Source: Flavobacterium endoglycinae
Lineage (GTDB): Bacteria > Bacteroidota > Bacteroidia > Flavobacteriales > Flavobacteriaceae
DNA length: 64,000 bases
Direction of reading: 5' to 3'
NCBI RefSeq assembly: GCF_017352115.1
Contig: NZ_CP071448.1
Location: 682,001-746,000 of the forward strand
Part shown: in pieces, positions 34,212 to 40,828 of the stretch
How the letters are laid out: each line of letters starts with the position of its first letter
Position numbering within the stretch: position 1 is the stretch's first letter
The notes under the pieces: generated by a model
Told to the model about the DNA's origin: nothing
The model's input: only the letters and a program-made list of their open reading frames with translations
Database searches by the model: none
Made by a program: the position numbers and the translations under genes

Positions 34212-34442
34212 GTTTCAGGTTTCAAGTTGTTTACTTGATGTTTAATTTATCGCAAAGCACGCTAAGTTTTTCTTTTGAGCCAAACTTAATATAAACGCAA
34301 AGTTCGCAAAGCGTTGTGTAGATTTAGCTTTGCGAACTTTGCGTATTTAGCAGAAACTTAAGTAAAAAAACTTAGCGTGCTTTGCGGTAAAAAAATATCC
34401 GCTACAACAATAACTTGAAACGTGAAACCTGAAACTTGAAAC
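34212..34442. repeat. 231-bp nested palindrome with heptamers
   Basis: Three nested inverted repeats lie in a convergent gap. The outer left arm is GTTTCAGGTTTCAAGTT (34212-34228), opposite four TTGAAAC-type heptamers (34415-34442). The middle is a perfect 21-bp pair (34251-34271 with 34366-34386) carrying CGCAAAGCACGCTAAG. The inner is a perfect 18-bp pair, ACGCAAAGTTCGCAAAGC (34295-34312) with 34327-34344, closed by a 14-base loop. The RNA from either strand could form one long stem. Confidence 0.9.
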
Positions 34443-34450
34443 AAAAAACT

Positions 34451-34903
34451 CTACTTCAAAATCTGCGAAGCGTGCTCTTTGGTTTTTACGTTTTCAATTA
34501 CTTCTTCAATGATTCCTTTTTCATCTATTACGAAAGTAGTTCTGTGAATTCCGTCATATTCTTTTCCCATAAATTTCTTTGGTCCCCAAACTCCAAAAGC
34601 ATTAATTACCGATTTATCTTCGTCAGCTAATAAGGGAAATGGCAATTCATATTTTTCTTTGAATTTTACCTGTGCTTTTGGGCTGTCGGCACTTACTCCA
34701 AGAAGTTCGTAATTATTGGCTTGAAAACGGTGAAAATTATCTCTTAAATCGCAAGCTTCAGCTGTACAGCCTGGCGTACTTGCTTTTGGATAAAAGAAAA
34801 CTACCAATTTCTTTCCTGCATAATCAGATAATTTGTGAGTTTTCCCATCTTGATCTGTTCCTGAAAAACTAGGTGCTTTGTCTCCAGCTTTTAATGTTGT
34901 CAT
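34451..34903 (-). CDS. bcp: thioredoxin-dependent thiol peroxidase (BCP/PrxQ)
   Basis: A 150-aa peroxiredoxin of the BCP/PrxQ type that reduces hydroperoxides with electrons from thioredoxin. The peroxidatic Cys is residue 46 in FFYPKASTPGCTAEACDLRD and the resolving Cys is residue 51, the five-residue spacing of atypical 2-Cys PrxQ. The conserved Arg of the active site is in GIHRTTFVID. The frame extends to a codon at 34942, but the ATG at 34903 (MTTLKAGDKAPSF) is the normal family start. Divergent from nth. Confidence 0.95.
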   Translation of the reverse strand: MTTLKAGDKAPSFSGTDQDGKTHKLSDYAGKKLVVFFYPKASTPGCTAEACDLRDNFHRFQANNYELLGVSADSPKAQVKFKEKYELPFPLLADEDKSVINAFGVWGPKKFMGKEYDGIHRTTFVIDEKGIIEEVIENVKTKEHASQILK

Positions 34904-35004
34904 AATTTCTATTTTTAGATTGTTGATTTTAGATTCACTCACAAAGATAACTTATAACTTATAAACTATAATTCCTTATTTTTACCAATATTTAAATTAC
35001 AAAA

Positions 35005-35661
35005 ATGAACAAAGAAGCACGTGTACAATTTGTTATTGACACTTTAAAAGAACTCTACCCTACTATACCTGTTCCGCTTGACCATAAAGATCCTTATACA
35101 TTATTAATTGCTGTACTGCTTTCTGCGCAATGTACAGATGTGCGTGTAAATCAAATTACACCTTTGTTATTTGCTAAAGCAGATAATCCGTATGATATGG
35201 TAAAAATGACGATTGAAGAAATTAAGGAAATTATTCGTCCGTGTGGTCTGTCTCCTATGAAATCAAAAGGGATTCATGGTTTGTCCGAAATTTTAATTGA
35301 AAAACATAATGGCGAAGTTCCTCAGAGTTTTGAAGCACTTGAAGCATTACCAGCTGTTGGACACAAAACGGCCAGTGTTGTAATGTCTCAGGCTTTTGGA
35401 GTGCCCGCATTTCCAGTTGATACGCACATTAATAGATTAATGCACAGATGGAATCTTTCTAATGGAAAAAGTGTCGTTCAAACAGAAAAAGATGCTAAAC
35501 GATTATTCCCAAGAGAGTTATGGAATGACCTCCATTTACAGATAATCTGGTATGGACGTGAATATTCTCCCGCAAGAGGATGGAATTTAGAAAGAGATAT
35601 TATTACCAGAACTATTGGTAAAAAATCAATATTAGAAGAAGCTGCTAAAAAGAAAGTTTAG
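35005..35661 (+). CDS. nth: endonuclease III without the 4Fe-4S cluster
   Basis: A 218-aa DNA glycosylase/AP lyase of base excision repair, acting on oxidised pyrimidines. The helix-hairpin-helix LPAVGHKTASVV holds the catalytic Lys, and the catalytic Asp is in PVDTHINRL. Escherichia coli Nth ends with four Cys residues that hold a 4Fe-4S cluster; here the matching region reads IIWYGREYSPARGWNLERD and has no Cys. The active site itself looks intact. A terminator overlaps the stop codon and separates it from the convergent TPR gene. Confidence 0.9.
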   Translation: MNKEARVQFVIDTLKELYPTIPVPLDHKDPYTLLIAVLLSAQCTDVRVNQITPLLFAKADNPYDMVKMTIEEIKEIIRPCGLSPMKSKGIHGLSEILIEKHNGEVPQSFEALEALPAVGHKTASVVMSQAFGVPAFPVDTHINRLMHRWNLSNGKSVVQTEKDAKRLFPRELWNDLHLQIIWYGREYSPARGWNLERDIITRTIGKKSILEEAAKKKV

Positions 35662-35680
35662 CAGCTTCTTTTTTATTTTT
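35638..35680 (+). terminator. terminator overlapping the nth stop codon
   Basis: GAAGCTGCTAAA (35638-35649) pairs with TTTAGCAGCTTC (35657-35668), with the T run TTTTTTATTTTT after it. The left arm codes for the last residues of Nth and the TAG stop at 35659-35661 lies in the right arm. Confidence 0.8.
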
Positions 35681-36743
35681 ATTTACTGTTTTTTAATGCA
35701 TTATACTCGTTCATCATATCTAACGAACGATAAACACCTAAAAGAGATTTTATAACATCTTCATTTTTAGGTTCTATTGTTAGCGCTTTTTGAAGATACG
35801 GAATAGCGCTTTTTACAATTTCATCTTTTTGCGCATTCAGTTTATCATATTCTTTTAAATCTTTAGGAGTATTTCCCAAAAGATCCATTTGATTGACTAA
35901 CTCCTTTTTCTGCTGCATTTTTACATACGTGAGGTTAATATAACAATCCATGCAATTTGCATTTAACTGCAAATCTGTTTCATAATATTTTGCCGCATTT
36001 ACATAATCATTTCGCTCAAGATAACAGAAGGCAAGTGAGGTTAATACTTCTTCTTTTTTAGAAGGAGGATAAACGTTTCTCGGCTTTTCATAAAATCCTG
36101 CCTGAATGTTTGATTCTCGTGCACTATACGAAATAAAAGCTTCTTCTACTTTTGTTTTTTTGTTTGTTGCATAATAAACGACTCCTTTTCCGGTATAATT
36201 AATTCGTCTAAGTTCATCAAAATACTTTATTGCCGAGACATAATCTTTACCTGAAAGAGCCGCTCCAGCAGCGTTCATTAAGTTTAAAGTGTCTTTTTTA
36301 TCGATTTGGTACACTTCATAACTTTTAGCCGCGCTTTCTTTGAACTTTCCAGCATTGTAGTCATTAAAAGCTCCATCTACTAATGTTGATTTCATTGCTT
36401 TTAACGCTTGATTGGCTTTAAACGCATACTTGTAATTTCGGGAATCATTTTCATACAAAAGGATATCCTGATAAGCACTTGATGCCAAAGCGAAATTAGT
36501 AACAGCATCAATGTTTTTGGCTGCTAAATCTTTACAAACATTTCCTTTTATAAAAAAGAAATCCGATTTATCAGTATCAGAAGCATTTACGATGAGATAT
36601 TCTATTTTTTTCAAAACTGCCAATGCCTCTTCGTTTTTTCCTTTATCATATAAAGCTTGCGCTTCTTTAATTTGCTCTTTTTGAGCAAATACTCCAATGG
36701 TTACCAATAATGAAATTGATAACATTTTAAGGTTATTTTTCAT
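35679..36743 (-). CDS. secreted TPR-repeat protein
   Basis: A 354-aa protein with a signal peptide (ends IGVFAQ) and several tetratricopeptide-like helix pairs. Segments such as AQALYDKGKNEEALAVLKKI, YNAGKFKESAAKSYEVYQI and ERNDYVNAAKYYETDLQL fit the TPR pattern, and PYLQKALTIEPKNEDVIKSL ends the array. It is likely periplasmic and protein-binding; the partner is unknown. The ATG at 36743 gives a normal signal peptide. The gene is convergent with nth. Confidence 0.82.
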   Translation of the reverse strand: MKNNLKMLSISLLVTIGVFAQKEQIKEAQALYDKGKNEEALAVLKKIEYLIVNASDTDKSDFFFIKGNVCKDLAAKNIDAVTNFALASSAYQDILLYENDSRNYKYAFKANQALKAMKSTLVDGAFNDYNAGKFKESAAKSYEVYQIDKKDTLNLMNAAGAALSGKDYVSAIKYFDELRRINYTGKGVVYYATNKKTKVEEAFISYSARESNIQAGFYEKPRNVYPPSKKEEVLTSLAFCYLERNDYVNAAKYYETDLQLNANCMDCYINLTYVKMQQKKELVNQMDLLGNTPKDLKEYDKLNAQKDEIVKSAIPYLQKALTIEPKNEDVIKSLLGVYRSLDMMNEYNALKNSK

Positions 36744-37212
36744 TTCTTGTTAGGTTTTGTTATTTAAAATAGATTAGGTTTTTGGGAAAGATTTTTCAGA
36801 TGTAAAATCAGATCATAATAAAAAATTAGGATCTACAAACAACAAAACAGAAATGCAGGTGAGTAGTTTTTTGTCATATAAATACTGGTTTTTAGTTAAA
36901 ATTTTTATTTTGGTTTTGGTTATCAATTATATTAAAAATAGCTTATCCTCGTTTTGCATGAGATAAAATTTACTTTTTAACTAAAATAAAATTAATTATC
37001 GAATAAAGTAATAAATACATTAAAAAATTTAAAACTTTAACAATAAATATTAAAATACAACCAAAAAACTTACATCTAGAGTTAATTCTTATTACGAAGA
37101 GGTGTACATAAAAAAACTCACTATCTGTATTTGCATACAAATAGTGAGCTTTTAAACCAAAACGACCATTTGGTTTTATCAGAATAAACATCCGACCATA
37201 GCGGCGGGCTGT
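36744..37212. other. 469-bp AT-rich gap with inverted repeats
   Basis: No credible gene; one open frame here is low-complexity and lacks any family look. Seen instead: TTTTAGTTAAAA (36890-36901) complementary to TTTTAACTAAAA (36975-36986), the hairpin listed at 37111-37154, and AAACCAAA/TTTGGTTT close to 37154-37176. The 36780-36880 part shows nothing I can name. Confidence 0.6.
37111..37154 (-). terminator. terminator-like hairpin after the sigma factor unit
   Basis: CTCACTAT (37117-37124) pairs with ATAGTGAG (37141-37148), and inside TGTAT pairs with ATACA. On the minus strand it is followed by TTTTTT. It lies 59 bp past the stop of the 48-residue gene. Confidence 0.7.
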
Positions 37213-37359
37213 TTAATTAGCTATGATTTCAAAACTTTTATTGTCTTGTGTTTTCACCACTTTTAGAGCCTGTGAATAACTAAGCAAAAAAGAAACAACT
37301 TCTTTTTTAGGTTTTAAATCGTTTGAAGCTAATGCTTTCTTTGAGTAAATTTTCGCCAT
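37213..37359 (-). CDS. 48-residue conserved small protein
   Basis: A small gene, MAKIYSKKALASNDLKPKKE then VVSFLLSYSQALKVVKTQDN and KSFEIIAN. It is basic at the N-terminus, with a helical middle, and the sequence looks like a recurrent flavobacterial small protein as I remember it. It lies 50 bp downstream of the ECF sigma factor on the same strand and ends before a strong hairpin, so both are probably on one transcript. The codon use is normal and the start ATG is clear. Function unknown; a regulator of the sigma factor is only a guess. Confidence 0.75.
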   Translation of the reverse strand: MAKIYSKKALASNDLKPKKEVVSFLLSYSQALKVVKTQDNKSFEIIAN

Positions 37360-37409
37360 ACTATGAAAATGTTTATACCAAGTATAACGGACTTATTTTC
37401 AAATTAGTA

Positions 37410-37994
37410 TTAGTTGGTCAAAATAATTTGATGTTTGTCGATAATTTTTCTCAAATTCATTAGCGCATAACGCATTCTTCCTAATGCGGTGTTGATACTT
37501 ACGTCGGTTAATTCTGATATTTCTTTAAAACTCATATCCTGATACATACGCATAATTAAAACTTCTTTTTGATCTTCAGGAAGTTCTTCAATCAATCTTT
37601 TTAGATCGACCTCAACTTGATCTAAAATCATTTTCCCTTCTACATTTAATGCATCATCAGACATGATAGAGAAAATCGAAAATTCTTCGGTTTCTCTGTA
37701 CATGGGCATTTTTTTAGTTTTACGGAAATGATCCACAATCAGGTTGTGTGAAATACGCATTACCCACGGAAGAAATTTACCTTCTTCATTATAGGAGTTG
37801 CTTTTTAAAGTTTTGATTACTTTAATGAAAGTATCTTGAAAAATATCATTTGAAATATCTCTATCAGCAATTTTTGAATATATAAATCCATATATTTTAG
37901 ATTCATGTCGCTTAATCAATGTCGCAAGAGCAGTTTCGTTGCCTTCGACATAATTTTTCACTAATAGAGCGTCTGGAATGTGCAGATCTGCCAT
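37410..37994 (-). CDS. ECF-type RNA polymerase sigma factor
   Basis: A 194-aa sigma-70 family factor of the extracytoplasmic function class. Region 2 covers about residues 20-95 (IYSKIADRDISNDIFQDTFI, LPWVMRISHNLIVDHFRK) and region 4 about 130-185 (ELPEDQKEVLIMRMYQDMSF, KEISELTDVSINTALGRMRY). No membrane anti-sigma factor of FecR type is beside it; only a 48-residue protein follows. The start ATG at 37994 lies 3 bases after a 12-bp stem-loop, which may control its translation. Confidence 0.93.
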   Translation of the reverse strand: MADLHIPDALLVKNYVEGNETALATLIKRHESKIYGFIYSKIADRDISNDIFQDTFIKVIKTLKSNSYNEEGKFLPWVMRISHNLIVDHFRKTKKMPMYRETEEFSIFSIMSDDALNVEGKMILDQVEVDLKRLIEELPEDQKEVLIMRMYQDMSFKEISELTDVSINTALGRMRYALMNLRKIIDKHQIILTN

Positions 37995-37997
37995 AAT

Positions 37998-38045
37998 ACT
38001 ACTTTTTTAGTTTTAAATAATTTGGAGTAATTTCTAAAAAGTAGT
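37998..38045 (-). promoter_or_regulatory. stem-loop directly upstream of the sigma factor start
   Basis: On the minus strand ACTACTTTTTAG (38045-38034) pairs with CTAAAAAAGTAGT (38010-37998), with one bulged A and a 23-base loop. The stem ends 3 bases before the ATG and would cover the ribosome-entry region. Confidence 0.55.
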
Positions 38046-38237
38046 TTTATATAATAGGCGTATCTTTTATTGGGGTATGTTAATATTCTGAACCAAATTT
38101 AACAAATATTTATTTTATAAAGCAAACAAAAGCAATAATAATTAACAATAAATCGTTAAGTTTTTTATTGGAGCGTTGTTTTTTAGTCGAAATCGTTAAA
38201 AAATAATGCGAAAAACAGGCTAATAAAAAGCTTTTAA

Positions 38238-38288
38238 AACAGTTGTAAACATTTAACAATAAAAGACTTAAAGAAGATTACAACTGTT
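38238..38288. repeat. perfect 11-bp inverted repeat after the PUL
   Basis: AACAGTTGTAA (38238-38248) is complementary to TTACAACTGTT (38278-38288), with 29 bases between. It lies just past the stop of the last PUL gene and may stop or stabilise the transcript. Confidence 0.6.
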
Positions 38289-38317
38289 CTGTCCAGCTTT
38301 GGCTGTTTTGTACTATA

Positions 38318-39076
38318 TTATTGATAAACGCGAACGTAATCTACATAATATTTTTGCGGTAAAACCGAATCATCGACTTCAGGTCCGCCAAAATTACCTC
38401 CTATTGCGAGATTTACAATTATATAAAACGGCTTATCGAAAGGCCAGGTATCTTCATTTTTATTTTCAGGATTAAAAGTATACACCAAAGTAGTATCTAC
38501 GTAAAACTCAATTTTATCTTTATCCCATTCTATGGCATAAACGTGATATCCTTCCTCAATAGTAGGAAATTCAGTTCGTTTTGTATTGATTGTATTTCCG
38601 TGACTGTCTTGAGTATGTAAGGTAGTGTAAACCATGTGAGGATCTCTTCCTATGTACTCAAGAATATCAATTTCTCCTGTTTTTGGCCATTTTACTTCGT
38701 CGATATTGGCCCCTAACATCCAAAATGCAGGCCATAAACCATGTCCGATAGGAAGCTTTGCTCTTGCTTCTATTCTGCCGTATTTAAATTCTTTTTTTCC
38801 TTTGGTTGTAATTTTAGTTGAAGTATATTTTTCGCCTTCTTTTCTAGCTTCGATTACTAAATTGCCGTCTTTAAACTCGTGGTTGTTTTTGGTATAAATT
38901 TGTCTTTCGTTATTTCCCCAGCCACAAAGATTTGGACAGCCGTCTCCAAGTTCGAAATTCCAGACTTTTTCGTTTAAAGTTTTTTTGTTGAAATTTTCTT
39001 CCCATACCAGTTTTCTCTTTGTTTGTTGTGCAAAAGCGAAACTGCTGATTAATAAAACCAAAATTACTTTTTTCAT
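38318..39076 (-). CDS. GH16 family beta-glucanase, secreted
   Basis: A 252-aa glycoside hydrolase of family 16. The signal peptide ends SFAFAQQ without a lipidation Cys, so it is periplasmic or secreted. The single catalytic domain has the laminarinase-type active site WPKTGEIDILEY (nucleophile and acid/base Glu), the ARAKLPIGHGLWPAFWMLG wall and the C-terminal FYIIVNLAIGGNFGG, ending YYVDYVRVYQ. Endo-beta-1,3- or 1,3/1,4-glucanase action is expected. The frame runs to 39118, but the ATG at 39076 fits the signal peptide. It is the last PUL gene, after a 79-bp gap containing a hairpin. Confidence 0.93.
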   Translation of the reverse strand: MKKVILVLLISSFAFAQQTKRKLVWEENFNKKTLNEKVWNFELGDGCPNLCGWGNNERQIYTKNNHEFKDGNLVIEARKEGEKYTSTKITTKGKKEFKYGRIEARAKLPIGHGLWPAFWMLGANIDEVKWPKTGEIDILEYIGRDPHMVYTTLHTQDSHGNTINTKRTEFPTIEEGYHVYAIEWDKDKIEFYVDTTLVYTFNPENKNEDTWPFDKPFYIIVNLAIGGNFGGPEVDDSVLPQKYYVDYVRVYQ

Positions 39077-39101
39077 GTTATTTGATTGCGTTTTAAAACA
39101 T

Positions 39102-39131
39102 AAGAAGGCCAGTCGCAAAACTGACCTTCTT
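39102..39131 (-). promoter_or_regulatory. intercistronic hairpin between the two GH16 genes
   Basis: AAGAAGGCCAGT (39102-39113) pairs with ACTGACCTTCTT (39120-39131) with one mismatch. The T run after it is weak, so partial termination or an RNA-processing site is more likely than a full terminator. Confidence 0.5.
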
Positions 39132-39155
39132 ACTTAAAATTACTAATTAATTAAC

Positions 39156-40817
39156 CTATTGATACACTCTAACATAATCAACTTCAAAAGTTGCCTGTGA
39201 AAAAGCAGGATCAATATTACCTCCAAAAGTACCTCCCATAGCAAAATTCAATATTAGGAAGAAGTCGCTGTTGAAAGGCAGTGATGCATCGTTTGGCACC
39301 GTATGTATCAATGTATCATCAACGTAAATAGCTACAGATGCTGGACTCCATATTGTTTTGTAAATATGGAATTCTGTTGAAACATTCGGAATTGTTTTAG
39401 AGCCTGTGTTAGCATTTCCGGCAGAATGTCCAGGGTAATGCAAAGTTCCGTGAATCAAATTCTGACTGTTTCCTACGTGTTCCATTATATCAATTTCTCC
39501 GCATTCCGGCCAGATTTTAGTAGCATAATTTTGTCCTAACATCCAGATTGCCGGCCATGTTCCTCCACCTGCTGGAAGTTTAGCACGCACCTCAACTTTC
39601 CCATAGGTAAAGGAGTATTTTCCATCCGTTTTAATTCTTGCTGAAGAATAATTTGCTCCGCCAGAAGCTTCTTTTTTAGCAGTGATTTTAAGAACTCCAC
39701 CTTGTACCACAATGTTCGATGCTGAATTGGTATAGTTTTGTTGTTCGTTATTTCCCCAACCATTATTACCTCTTCCTAAATCATAACCCCATTTTGCTGG
39801 ATCTGGTGCTCCGTCAGTATTAAATTCTTCTGACCATACTAAATTGGTGTAATCTGTAGTTGGATTTTGGTTTGGAGGTGTCGTTGTAAAAATATGGTAC
39901 CAAGCTAATGCTGGATTTCCTCCCATAACGGCTCTAACAACCATACGGTTTGCTGTGATAGAAAGGATTTCATACGAACTTTGTCCGATATAGTAGCCCA
40001 TAAATCCACCATCTGAGAAGTTCATTGTTGTTCCTCTTGTTTGTGTTGCATGATCTGGATTAGACATTACAACTGATTCTGAAGGGCTTAATGAAACTGT
40101 TTTCACTCCGCTTGTGTTATATGATAAACAAGCATCATCTGGTCCACTTCCTCCTGCTACGCTTGAAAAAGCTGCGTTAAAGAATGTTGATCCGCCATTG
40201 TCTAATTGAAATTTCAATTGTTCTCCATCTAAAGAGAAAGTCAATACATTTTCATACAAACAGCTGCTTGTTGGAGAACCTGCTTTTTCAAATGGTCCTG
40301 CTTGATAGTAATTAGCATAGAAGTTTTTGGTCGCATCGCCATCATTTTGTCCAACACCTAAGTGACCCGGCTCACCTGCTGCCCAATACCATTTTTTAGA
40401 ACTTCCACCAGTTAACAATTGTACTGCTTGATCGTCGCTGAAATCACTTTTTACCTCAACATCAATTGTAGTGTTGCTTGCAGATCCGCCTTTTCCGGTA
40501 GCAACTACAGTTACAGTATAGGTATTGACTCCGGTTTTAGTGAATCTTTTAGTGATTTTACCATTTGGTGCATTATCAGAAGTTCCATCGCTGTACACAT
40601 ATTTGTATGAAATGGCGTTATCTGCTGCCGCTGTAAATTTTACAGTTCCAGAACCGTCTCCGTAAGGATCATCGGCTGTTTTACCTACAATCTCGGCTGT
40701 TACCTTAAGATTAGATGGTGCATTTATTGATCCGAATGTATAATCATCTTTCTGACAACCCGTCATCAAGAGAATCGTAAATAAGGATACTATCTTTATA
40801 ATTAATTTATTGCTCAT
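39156..40817 (-). CDS. multidomain GH16 lipoprotein
   Basis: A 553-aa surface lipoprotein. The signal ends LLMTGCQKDDY; the Lys-Asp-Asp after the Cys matches the export signal that sends Bacteroidota lipoproteins to the cell surface. The order is a PKD-like domain (about 30-125, SYKYVYSDGTSDNAPNGKIT), an uncharacterised beta-rich domain (about 130-310, probably carbohydrate-binding), and GH16 (about 325-553) with WPECGEIDIMEH as the active site. The end, FEVDYVRVYQ, matches the sister GH16. Expected to cut beta-1,3-glucan at the cell surface before import by the adjacent SusCD. Confidence 0.93.
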   Translation of the reverse strand: MSNKLIIKIVSLFTILLMTGCQKDDYTFGSINAPSNLKVTAEIVGKTADDPYGDGSGTVKFTAAADNAISYKYVYSDGTSDNAPNGKITKRFTKTGVNTYTVTVVATGKGGSASNTTIDVEVKSDFSDDQAVQLLTGGSSKKWYWAAGEPGHLGVGQNDGDATKNFYANYYQAGPFEKAGSPTSSCLYENVLTFSLDGEQLKFQLDNGGSTFFNAAFSSVAGGSGPDDACLSYNTSGVKTVSLSPSESVVMSNPDHATQTRGTTMNFSDGGFMGYYIGQSSYEILSITANRMVVRAVMGGNPALAWYHIFTTTPPNQNPTTDYTNLVWSEEFNTDGAPDPAKWGYDLGRGNNGWGNNEQQNYTNSASNIVVQGGVLKITAKKEASGGANYSSARIKTDGKYSFTYGKVEVRAKLPAGGGTWPAIWMLGQNYATKIWPECGEIDIMEHVGNSQNLIHGTLHYPGHSAGNANTGSKTIPNVSTEFHIYKTIWSPASVAIYVDDTLIHTVPNDASLPFNSDFFLILNFAMGGTFGGNIDPAFSQATFEVDYVRVYQ

Positions 40818-40828
40818 GATTTCTTGTT

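Larger units (their letters stand above)
37995..38317. other. 323-bp gap between GH16 and sigma factor genes
   Basis: No gene. It holds two inverted repeats, listed separately, in an otherwise AT-rich sequence. The PUL ends upstream of it and the sigma factor unit begins downstream, both on the minus strand. Confidence 0.6.

Noticed and set aside
36970..37191. 73-codon frame on the minus strand
   Set aside because: It spans the terminator hairpin and AT-rich DNA and has biased, non-protein-like composition.
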